Part shown: positions 1 through 5,244 of the stretch, one piece after another
How positions within the stretch are numbered: the first letter of the stretch is position 1
How the letters are laid out: every line of letters begins with the position of its first letter
Assembly (NCBI GenBank): GCA_036732565.1
Contig: DAINCF010000504.1
Coordinates: 1 to 5,244, forward strand
Source of the DNA: JAIVJN01 sp036732565
GTDB taxonomy: Bacteria > Acidobacteriota > Vicinamibacteria > Vicinamibacterales > UBA2999
DNA: 5,244 nucleotides
Direction of reading: 5' to 3'
The notes under the pieces: model-generated
Seen by the model: the letters and a program-made list of their open reading frames with translations, nothing else
Database searches by the model: none
What the model was told of the DNA's origin: nothing
Position numbers and translations under genes: made by a program

Positions 1-1
1 A

Positions 2-1588
2 GCCGACGCTGTCACGCTGCTCATCGCTGCCGCGACGAGCTATCGCTCGTACGAGGACGTCACCGGTGACCCCGCCACGAAGGTCGCCGCGGCGCTGGAC
101 GCGGCGGCGCGCAAGTCAATCGACGCGCTGCGTGACGCGCACGTCCGCGACTATCGTCGGTTGTTCGATCGCGTAACCTTCGACCTGGGCGCGGCATCGG
201 CGAGCGCGCTCCCAACTGACCAGCGCGTGAGCGGCGCTACTTCCGGCGCCGATCCTGCGCTCGCAGCGCTGTACTTCCAGTACGGCCGCTATCTCCTCAT
301 CTCGAGCTCGCGACCGGGCACGCAACCCGCCAACCTACAGGGGATCTGGAACGAGAGCCTGGCGCCGCCGTGGGGCAGCAAGTACACCATCAACATCAAC
401 ACCGAGATGAACTACTGGCCCGCCCTCTCCACGAACCTCGAGGAGACGATGGACCCTCTCACCGCGCTGGTGCAGGATCTCGCTGTCACCGGCGCTCGCA
501 CGGCGCGGACGATGTACGGGGCGCGCGGCTGGGTGGCGCATCACAACACCGATCTCTGGCGAGCGACGGCGCCGATTGATGGCCCGCAATACGGAATGTG
601 GCCGACCGGCGGCGCGTGGCTTTCGGTGGCTGTGTGGGAGCGCTACGAGTATTCCGGCGATCGAGCCTATCTGCGCGAGATCTATCCGTTGCTCAAAGGC
701 GCAGCGGAATTCTTCCTCGACACACTGCTCGAAGACCCGAAGCATGGATGGTTGGTGACGTCGCCTTCGCTGTCACCTGAGAACCTCCATCCGTTCGGGA
801 CCTCGCTCGTCATGGGACCCGCGATGGATCAGCAGATCCTGCGCGATCTGTTTGCGAGTGCGATCGAGGCGGCGCGTGAGCTCGATGTCGATGCCGATCT
901 ACGGAAACAGTGGGCCGCCACGCGTGCCCGTCTCGCGCCGAACCAGATCGGCCGAGCCGGACAACTGCAGGAGTGGCTGGACGACTGGGACCTGCGGGCG
1001 CCCGAGCGCGATCATCGCCATGTGTCGCATTTGTACGGGCTCTATCCGGGGCGCGACATCGACCTACGGCGTACGCCGGAGTTGGCAAAGGCCGCTCGCA
1101 AGTCGCTCGAACTGCGGGGCGACGTCGCGACCGGTTGGGCCACGGCCTGGCGCATCAATCTCTGGGCGAGGCTGGGCGAGGGCGATCGCGCCCACGAAAT
1201 TCTGCGGTTCCTGCTGGGTCCGGAGCGCACGTATCCGAACCTCTTCGACGCGCACCCACCATTCCAGATCGACGGCAACTTCGGCGGTGTGTCGGGCATG
1301 GTGAGCATGCTCCTGCAGAGCGACGCCGGCGAGATCCGTCTGCTGCCCGCCCTGCCCTCAGCATGGCCGACCGGCCGGGTGACGGGTCTTCGCGCACCTG
1401 GCGGGTTCGAGATCGATCTCTCGTGGAAGGACGGCGCCCTCGAGCAAGCTACCGTGAAGTCGAGGCTTGGACGTGGGCTGCGCCTGCGCCGCGGCGAAGT
1501 CGTTCGGACCATCGAGCGAACGTCGCCGAACGGCGTGCTGGTCTTCGACGGCAACGACCTTCGACTGTCACCGAGACGGGAGCGCTAG
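2..1588 (+). CDS. GH95 family alpha-L-fucosidase / alpha-L-galactosidase, 5'-truncated by window edge
   Basis: Inverting exo-glycosidase of family GH95, which removes terminal alpha-L-fucose or alpha-L-galactose from plant or host glycans. The frame is open from base 2 to TAG at 1586-1588, giving 528 residues. GH95 proteins usually have about 750-820, so the N-terminal beta-sandwich domain and any signal peptide lie outside the window, and the cell location cannot be judged. Visible family motifs, numbered from base 2: NLQGIWNE near 111-118; the T-I-N-I-N block at 129-133, where Asn131 and Asn133 (bases 392-400) match the water-activating Asn421/Asn423 of Bifidobacterium AfcA; SPSLSPEN with the general acid Glu260 (779-781), matching Glu566; the His-rich HRHVSHLYGLYPG at 338-350; and FQIDGNFGG with Asp424 (1271-1273), matching Asp766. 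The domain is uninterrupted to its C-terminal beta region. Thr129 stands where AfcA has His419, which favours L-galactosidase (see findings). Family assignment is firm; substrate is not. Confidence 0.95.
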   Translation, partial: ADAVTLLIAAATSYRSYEDVTGDPATKVAAALDAAARKSIDALRDAHVRDYRRLFDRVTFDLGAASASALPTDQRVSGATSGADPALAALYFQYGRYLLISSSRPGTQPANLQGIWNESLAPPWGSKYTININTEMNYWPALSTNLEETMDPLTALVQDLAVTGARTARTMYGARGWVAHHNTDLWRATAPIDGPQYGMWPTGGAWLSVAVWERYEYSGDRAYLREIYPLLKGAAEFFLDTLLEDPKHGWLVTSPSLSPENLHPFGTSLVMGPAMDQQILRDLFASAIEAARELDVDADLRKQWAATRARLAPNQIGRAGQLQEWLDDWDLRAPERDHRHVSHLYGLYPGRDIDLRRTPELAKAARKSLELRGDVATGWATAWRINLWARLGEGDRAHEILRFLLGPERTYPNLFDAHPPFQIDGNFGGVSGMVSMLLQSDAGEIRLLPALPSAWPTGRVTGLRAPGGFEIDLSWKDGALEQATVKSRLGRGLRLRRGEVVRTIERTSPNGVLVFDGNDLRLSPRRER

Positions 1589-1596
1589 ACAAGCGC
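1582..1596. other. Small inverted repeat spanning the GH95 stop codon
   Basis: Perfect 5-bp arms GCGCT (1582-1586) and AGCGC (1592-1596) enclose the 5-base loop AGACA, which holds most of the stop codon. It could form a weak hairpin at the 3' end of both convergent transcripts. No T-run follows on either strand, so it lacks the second half of an intrinsic terminator. The rest of the 68-base convergent gap (1589-1656) shows no better stem, so termination here may be Rho-dependent or lie inside the neighbouring gene. Confidence 0.2.
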
Positions 1597-1656
1597 CGAA
1601 GGAGCGTCACGAACCCTCCAACTACGGATAGGCTGCCGGCTCACGCCGCTGCACCA

Positions 1657-2892
1657 CTACCACGTGAACTGCGAGCCATCGGGCCGATAGTACGTCGGCC
1701 GGTTCGGACCTGGCTGTGAAATGGTCGCCACGAGCTTCAGCCGGTCCATGTTCACCGTGACGCCGAGGCCCGGCCGATCGTTGGAATAGAGCTTGGCGTC
1801 TTTGAAGGTGAGGAACTCGTTCAGATACGCGATGGGCTGAGTCCCGTAGTTGTACTCGAAGACGACAGATTGCGGGTACGGTCCAAGCACGTGTATCTGC
1901 GCGGCGGTCGCGATCGGTCCGGTGAAGTGCGGAACGATGCCGATGTCGTGCGTCTCGCACAAGGCGCAGATGCGGATCATCTCGGTGATGCCGCCGACAT
2001 TGGGCAGCGAGCAGCGGACGAAGTCGAGGTCGTGGTTTTCGACCAGCCGATGGAAGTCCCAGCGGGCCCCCCATTCTTCACCAGCGGCGAGCGGGACGCT
2101 GGTCAGCGTGCGCAGCTTGGGAATGTCCTGGAGGAACGAGTCGGTCTGCACGGGATCTTCGACCAGATAGGGTTCGAACTCCTCGATCAGGCGGCAGCCG
2201 CGGAGTGCGTCGGCGAACGTGAAGCGCTGGTGGAAATCGACCATGAAATTCCCGGCGGGACCGACGCCTTCGCGTGCGGCGCGGCAGTCGGCCTGAACCT
2301 GCCGCATACGCTCGCGCGCATCGTAGGTGTTGCTGCCTTGTGGGAGGCTCGCGGCATCGAACCGGAAGAGCCGCCAGCCCGCCTCCATGCACGCGGCAGC
2401 GCGCTCCTGGATCGTGTTACCGCCGCCGCGAAACGTCGTCGTATAACACTCCAAATAGTTACGATTCATGCCGCCGAGCAACTCGTACACGGGTACGCCG
2501 AGGGCCTTGCCTTTGAGGTCCCATAGCGCCAGGTCCAGTGCCCCGATGGCATGTAGCCGTTCCCGTCCGGGCGGATAGTGGAAGGCGCGATACATGTCCT
2601 GCCACAAGCGCTCGATGTGGAAGGGATTCCTGCCAATCAGCCGGCCGGCGCAGGGCTCCAGCGTGTCGCGCGTGCCGCCTTCGCCGACGCCTGTGATATT
2701 GGCGTCGGTCTCGATCGTCACGACCATGTTGCTTTGCAGGAGCGGGATCTGCAGCGGCATCACGTTCGGTGCTTCGTACAACTGAATCCGTGTGATCTTG
2801 GCCTGCGGTAGCGCGGCTTCCGCCCGCGACGGCCGCAGCAGAGCGGCCGCGGACGCAGCGGGTGCCGACTTGAGGAAGGTGCGACGATTCAT
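1657..2892 (-). CDS. Tat-exported enolase-superfamily enzyme (mandelate racemase/muconate lactonizing family, galactonate-dehydratase-like)
   Basis: 411-residue member of the mandelate racemase branch of the enolase superfamily, whose members abstract the alpha-proton of a carboxylate bound to Mg2+; the closest pattern I recognise is that of sugar-acid dehydratases such as DgoD. The N-terminus is a Tat signal: NRRTFLK (2-8), a short Ala-rich core (about 9-19) and a likely cut after A-E-A at 26. A lid domain (about 30-150) precedes the barrel. Metal ligands are Asp219, Glu245 (VEDP) and Glu272 (GEEW). His221 (VDFH) and His322 (PHFTGPIA) match the catalytic His pair of DgoD. The Lys-x-Lys pair of racemases and fuconate dehydratases is absent; LFRFD occupies that region (about 175-179). 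Ser295 sits where the His-Asp dyad Asp is expected. The ATG has a strong GGAGG-type ribosome site 7 bases upstream; the stop is TAG at 1657-1659. It lies downstream of the IclR gene on the same strand. Superfamily is certain; substrate is unknown. Confidence 0.9.
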   Translation of the reverse strand: MNRRTFLKSAPAASAAALLRPSRAEAALPQAKITRIQLYEAPNVMPLQIPLLQSNMVVTIETDANITGVGEGGTRDTLEPCAGRLIGRNPFHIERLWQDMYRAFHYPPGRERLHAIGALDLALWDLKGKALGVPVYELLGGMNRNYLECYTTTFRGGGNTIQERAAACMEAGWRLFRFDAASLPQGSNTYDARERMRQVQADCRAAREGVGPAGNFMVDFHQRFTFADALRGCRLIEEFEPYLVEDPVQTDSFLQDIPKLRTLTSVPLAAGEEWGARWDFHRLVENHDLDFVRCSLPNVGGITEMIRICALCETHDIGIVPHFTGPIATAAQIHVLGPYPQSVVFEYNYGTQPIAYLNEFLTFKDAKLYSNDRPGLGVTVNMDRLKLVATISQPGPNRPTYYRPDGSQFTW

Positions 2893-2899
2893 CGGATTG

Positions 2900-2906
2900 C
2901 TCCTCC
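2900..2906 (-). promoter_or_regulatory. Strong ribosome binding site of the dehydratase-like gene
   Basis: Read on the minus strand this is GGAGGAG, a near-complete anti-16S match, ending 7 bases before the ATG at 2892-2890. It fixes that start, and with it the full Tat signal. Its strength contrasts with the lack of a recognisable site before the IclR start. Confidence 0.8.
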
Positions 2907-2973
2907 GCTAGAACGATTGCCATCCGAAGAGAAGAGGGACAGGTGCAGCAACCAGGACGATTGCCTACGGGAG

Positions 2974-3000
2974 GCGGGTCGGTCACCCGCGTGACGTGAC
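2974..3000. repeat. Overlapping inverted repeats plus a short tandem repeat between the IclR and dehydratase genes
   Basis: Three short elements share this stretch. GCGGGT (2974-2979) and ACCCGC (2985-2990) are perfect 6-bp arms with a 5-base spacer. GTCAC (2982-2986) and GTGAC (2991-2995) are perfect 5-bp arms with a 4-base spacer that overlap the first pair, so the two hairpins are mutually exclusive. GTGAC is then repeated directly at 2996-3000. The block lies 13-39 bases past the IclR stop and about 80-110 bases before the dehydratase start. It could be an IclR-type operator, a weak terminator (no T-run follows on the minus strand) or chance in GC-rich DNA. Confidence 0.35.
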
Positions 3001-3013
3001 GGGTCCGAATTGG

Positions 3014-3790
3014 TCAGTTTGCCAGCGACGCGCTGATCGACTGTGCGGCGGCTTTGACTTCGGCTGCGGCGAGCGCCATCCGCTTCGCGTGCAGCCGCGT
3101 CACCGGCGATGAGATCCCTACCGACGCCACGATCTCGCCCTGGGGATCGCGGATCGGCGCCGCCACGCACCGCACTTCTTCCATGTACTCGCCATCGTCG
3201 ATCGCGAATCCGTCGGTGCGGACCCGCCCAATCTCGCGAGCCAGCCGCGTCAGCGACGTGATCGTCCTGCGCGTGTACGCTTGGAGAGGTGTCGGCCCGA
3301 ACAGACGCTTCAGACCGTTGAGATCGAAGTCGGAGAGCAGCGCCTTGCCGTGCGCGGTGCAGTGCAGCGGCGAGAACTCGCCCGTCTGCCCGGCAACCGA
3401 GACGACCTGACCGGTCGCCGTCTGATGGTCGATGAAGAACACCTGGCCGCCTTCGAGCACTGCGAAGTGCGACGTCTCTTCCACCTTCGCGGTCAGGTCG
3501 CAAAGGAACTGATGGAAGAACGTGCCCAGTACGTTCCGCCCGTAGCGGCGCGACAGCCGCCACGCCGTGGGCCCAAGAATGTAGTCGTTGCTCCCTTTCG
3601 GATTGGCCAGGAAGCGCCGCTGCCGGAGTGTGTTCGCCAACCGGAATACACTGCTGCGATCGATGCCGATGAGCTCGGTGAGCTGTTTCAGCGCCACCGG
3701 TTCGGCTGATGAGGCAACGGCTTCGAGGATCGCCAACCCGCGGTCGAGACTCTGGATTGTCGGTGTATCGTGTGTCGGTTTCGCGCTCAT
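3014..3790 (-). CDS. IclR-family transcriptional regulator
   Basis: 258-residue DNA-binding regulator, the usual length for the IclR family (about 250). The N-terminal winged helix-turn-helix covers about residues 11-75: IQSLDRGLAILE (12-23) is the typical first helix, LKQLTELIGIDRSSVFRLANTL (34-55) the helix-turn-helix, and the segment to YILGP (70-74) the wing. A linker helix leads to the effector-binding domain (about 90-258), with the family-typical HGKALL stretch and the C-terminal VASVGISSPVTRL signature. Members repress or activate genes for aromatic acid, sugar-acid or glycerol breakdown on binding a small carboxylate. ATG at 3790-3788 is chosen because it places the HTH at the normal distance; extending upstream would run into the esterase gene and adds no family-like sequence. 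No clear Shine-Dalgarno is visible; a perfect palindrome occupies that place. Its position between an esterase and a dehydratase suggests it controls them. The ligand cannot be read from sequence. Confidence 0.92.
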   Translation of the reverse strand: MSAKPTHDTPTIQSLDRGLAILEAVASSAEPVALKQLTELIGIDRSSVFRLANTLRQRRFLANPKGSNDYILGPTAWRLSRRYGRNVLGTFFHQFLCDLTAKVEETSHFAVLEGGQVFFIDHQTATGQVVSVAGQTGEFSPLHCTAHGKALLSDFDLNGLKRLFGPTPLQAYTRRTITSLTRLAREIGRVRTDGFAIDDGEYMEEVRCVAAPIRDPQGEIVASVGISSPVTRLHAKRMALAAAEVKAAAQSISASLAN

Positions 3791-3794
3791 GGTC

Positions 3795-3807
3795 GGGCGC
3801 AGCGCCC
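3795..3807. promoter_or_regulatory. Perfect 13-base palindrome directly upstream of the IclR start
   Basis: GGGCGC (3795-3800) and GCGCCC (3802-3807) are exact inverse copies around a single central base. The element ends 4 bases before the IclR ATG. It may be an autoregulatory operator, or form a small RNA hairpin (5-bp stem, 3-base loop) where the ribosome binding site should be. A TATTCT sequence on the minus strand (3813-3818) is a loose -10 candidate that would place transcription start near the palindrome, but I see no matching -35. The 62-base gap 3791-3852 holds nothing else. Confidence 0.35.
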
Positions 3808-3852
3808 AACACAGAATAGCACTCCACTTCGATTCGATCTCCCGCTCGCCGC

Positions 3853-5154
3853 TCAGCGGTTGTAGATCCGCACACGGAATACCGGTTTCGACTGTTCTTC
3901 CGCGCTCTGCTCGTAGGTTTGCTGGGTCTTCTCGGGGTCGTACTCCCGCCAGAGCCACATCAGGCATTCCGGCAGTTCCGATGCGGCGAGCGCCGCGTGA
4001 TGCGAACCGCCCCCGAAGCTGAAATGAAAATCGTATCCCTTCAACTTCAGGGAGTTCGCCAGTTGGATGTTCTGCAGCGGCCAGCTTCCTGAGTTCGCTT
4101 CCTGGTCTTCCGAGCCGTCGTTCATCCAGATGCGCAGATTGCGCTTCGGCTCTCGGCGAACTTTGAAGGGATAGATGTTGCCGCCGTCCACCTCGCCCGG
4201 TTTCCACTGGAGTGCGACAAAGCTTCCAACGACGGTATAGACGCGACTAAAGCTCTCCGGCCGATTGAAGGCCACAGTGAAGGCGGCAATGCCACCCGAC
4301 GACTGCCCTTGAATGGCGCGGCTGTACGCATCCCGCCGGATGTTGTATTTGGCGTACACCTCTGGAAGCAATTCGTCGACCAGAAACTGGCCGTACTTGT
4401 CGGACACCGTATCGTAGAGGATGGACCGCAGCGGTTTGCCGTTCAACGTACCAGGAGACACGAACACGTGAATCATGACCGGAATCTTCTTGTCGTGAAT
4501 CAGGTTGTCCGTGACTTCCTGCAGGCGATACAGACTCGGGCAGAGGCGGCAGATTTCCTCCGCGTTCCTCGTGATGTACCGTTCGCCATCCTGCCAGACC
4601 ATCAGCGCCGCGGGAACGGCCGGGTCGTACTGAGCCGGCACGTAGATCCAATAGTTGGTCTCCATGCCTTCGTAGAGCTTGCTCGTGTGAACGAGCTTCT
4701 CTGAGATCCGACCCTGGGGAGCGCCGGGGCGGCTATACGACAACGGCCCGTACGCGGGCATGTCGACCGACCCGCCATATCTCCGATCGTCGATAAGGTA
4801 ATGAAAACGGTGAGAGATCCCGACTCGCAACTGCGCGGTACGAAACCACAGATTGGTTCCGGAAATGCTCTGCATCGCGCCGACCGGTTGATCGTCGACG
4901 ACGAGAGTCGGCCGGCTGTGAGCCTCGACCGCCCAGATGAAATCGGGCCCGTTCGAGTCGAATGCCTCGCCGCTCTTGATCGCCGCTTCGCCAAGGCGTG
5001 CGATGAGCGCCTCGCGTAACGCCGGCGAGTCTGGCTGCGCTTTGGCCATGGCGAGGATCTGATCCATCGCGGCCCGCTCCATCGCGAGCCCGGGTGACGG
5101 AGAGAACGCCGCGGCCGCCGACAGCGCGATTGCCACGACCGAGCTGCGCATCAT
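3853..5154 (-). CDS. Exported alpha/beta-hydrolase esterase (CE1 / enterochelin-esterase-like)
   Basis: 433-residue secreted serine esterase of the putative-esterase (PF00756-like) family that includes CE1 feruloyl and acetyl-xylan esterases and Fes-type enterochelin esterases. It likely hydrolyses an ester on a plant polysaccharide outside the cytoplasm. Residues 1-24 form a Sec signal peptide (MMRSS, Ala-rich core, cut after G-L-A). A helical segment (about 25-60) and a beta-rich region (about 67-135, with GPDFIWAVEA) resembling the E-set/CBM48-like domain in front of many such esterases precede the catalytic domain (about 155-410). The nucleophile is Ser285 in GQSSG (283-287; codon 4302-4300). 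The likely acid is Asp350 in DGSED and the likely base His385 in GSHH. Start: ATG at 5154 is preferred, with AGG five bases upstream; ATG at 5151 and GTG at 5160 are alternatives that keep the signal peptide. The stop is 62 bases before the IclR start. Fold and export are well supported; substrate is open. Confidence 0.88.
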   Translation of the reverse strand: MMRSSVVAIALSAAAAFSPSPGLAMERAAMDQILAMAKAQPDSPALREALIARLGEAAIKSGEAFDSNGPDFIWAVEAHSRPTLVVDDQPVGAMQSISGTNLWFRTAQLRVGISHRFHYLIDDRRYGGSVDMPAYGPLSYSRPGAPQGRISEKLVHTSKLYEGMETNYWIYVPAQYDPAVPAALMVWQDGERYITRNAEEICRLCPSLYRLQEVTDNLIHDKKIPVMIHVFVSPGTLNGKPLRSILYDTVSDKYGQFLVDELLPEVYAKYNIRRDAYSRAIQGQSSGGIAAFTVAFNRPESFSRVYTVVGSFVALQWKPGEVDGGNIYPFKVRREPKRNLRIWMNDGSEDQEANSGSWPLQNIQLANSLKLKGYDFHFSFGGGSHHAALAASELPECLMWLWREYDPEKTQQTYEQSAEEQSKPVFRVRIYNR

Positions 5155-5168
5155 CGTCACCTGGACCG

Positions 5169-5243
5169 CTATGCGGCCCCGAATGCGAATTTTGTACTCG
5201 TTGTCATCGCCCAGTAGACCACCGCCGCCGCGAGCTGGTGGAA
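5169..5243 (-). CDS. Possible C-terminal end of an upstream gene (partial)
   Basis: On the minus strand a frame entering at 5243 reads 24 codons and ends in TAG at 5171-5169. The peptide (FHQLAAAVVYW, then AMTTSTKFAFGAA) is hydrophobic in its first half, and its third positions are mostly G or C, as in the neighbouring genes. It would end 14 bases before the esterase ATG, consistent with a gene just upstream in the same operon. I do not recognise the protein. With so few codons this could also be chance: the esterase's own frame is likewise open to the window edge, so absence of stops is no discriminator here. Confidence 0.35.
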   Translation of the reverse strand, partial: FHQLAAAVVYWAMTTSTKFAFGAA

Positions 5244-5244
5244 T

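Noticed and set aside
2..1588. A frameshift or internal break in the GH95 gene
   Set aside because: All expected motifs occur in order in one uninterrupted frame; the only loss is at the window edge.
1589..1656. An intrinsic terminator between the convergent genes
   Set aside because: Only the weak 5-bp stem at the GH95 stop is visible, with no T-run on either strand.
910..1719. A 269-codon + strand frame overlapping the GH95 gene
   Set aside because: It lies in another frame of the GH95 gene, whose own frame carries unmistakable catalytic motifs. The product is Arg/Pro-rich low-complexity sequence typical of a shadow in GC-rich DNA.
1870..2526. A 218-codon + strand frame antisense to the dehydratase-like gene
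   Set aside because: It is fully inside the coding region of a well-supported gene on the other strand, shows no recognisable domain, and such mirrored open frames are common in high-GC genes.
2889..3875. A 328-codon minus-strand frame covering the IclR region
   Set aside because: It is out of frame with the IclR gene, Arg-rich and without family motifs, and overlaps all of a convincing regulator.
3791..4207. An N-terminal extension of the IclR protein by 139 residues
   Set aside because: The frame stays open upstream, but the extension overlaps the esterase gene, has shadow-like composition, and would place the HTH far from the N-terminus, unlike the family.
5172..5244. A promoter for the esterase (ATGACA and TACAAAAT on the minus strand)
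   Set aside because: The two elements are only a few bases apart, far from the 16-18 base spacing needed, and they lie in what may be the coding end of another gene.

Overview
The window is ordinary-looking, high-GC bacterial chromosome with dense, GC-rich-third-position genes and no RNA genes, insertion sequences, CRISPR or plasmid functions. The gene types (a GH95 glycosidase, a Tat-exported enolase-superfamily enzyme, an IclR regulator and an exported CE1-like esterase of a type I associate with soil Acidobacteriota) suggest a soil or plant-litter polysaccharide degrader. Acidobacteriota, perhaps Vicinamibacteria-like, is my best guess, but it is an inference from gene content and composition only.

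Layout: (1) Bases 2-1588, + strand: the C-terminal two thirds of a GH95 glycoside hydrolase, cut by the left window edge. (2) Bases 1589-1656: a short convergent gap. (3) Bases 1657-2892, - strand: an enolase-superfamily sugar-acid dehydratase-like protein with a twin-arginine signal. (4) Bases 2893-3013: a 121-base gap with a strong ribosome binding site and overlapping inverted repeats. (5) Bases 3014-3790, - strand: an IclR-family regulator. (6) Bases 3791-3852: a short gap with a perfect 13-base palindrome just before the regulator start. (7) Bases 3853-5154, - strand: an exported alpha/beta-hydrolase esterase. (8) Bases 5169-5243, - strand: the possible last codons of another gene.

The three complete genes share one strand and are probably read in the order esterase, IclR regulator, dehydratase, converging on the glycosidase. 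Together they look like a small plant-polysaccharide utilisation locus. The esterase would remove acyl groups outside the cytoplasm, the GH95 enzyme would remove terminal L-fucose or L-galactose, the dehydratase would act on an aldonic acid, and the IclR protein would sense a pathway intermediate.

I see no clearly new system. The points most worth checking are the Thr at the GH95 specificity position (which argues for L-galactosidase), the Tat export and altered active site of the dehydratase, and the inverted repeats flanking the regulator gene.
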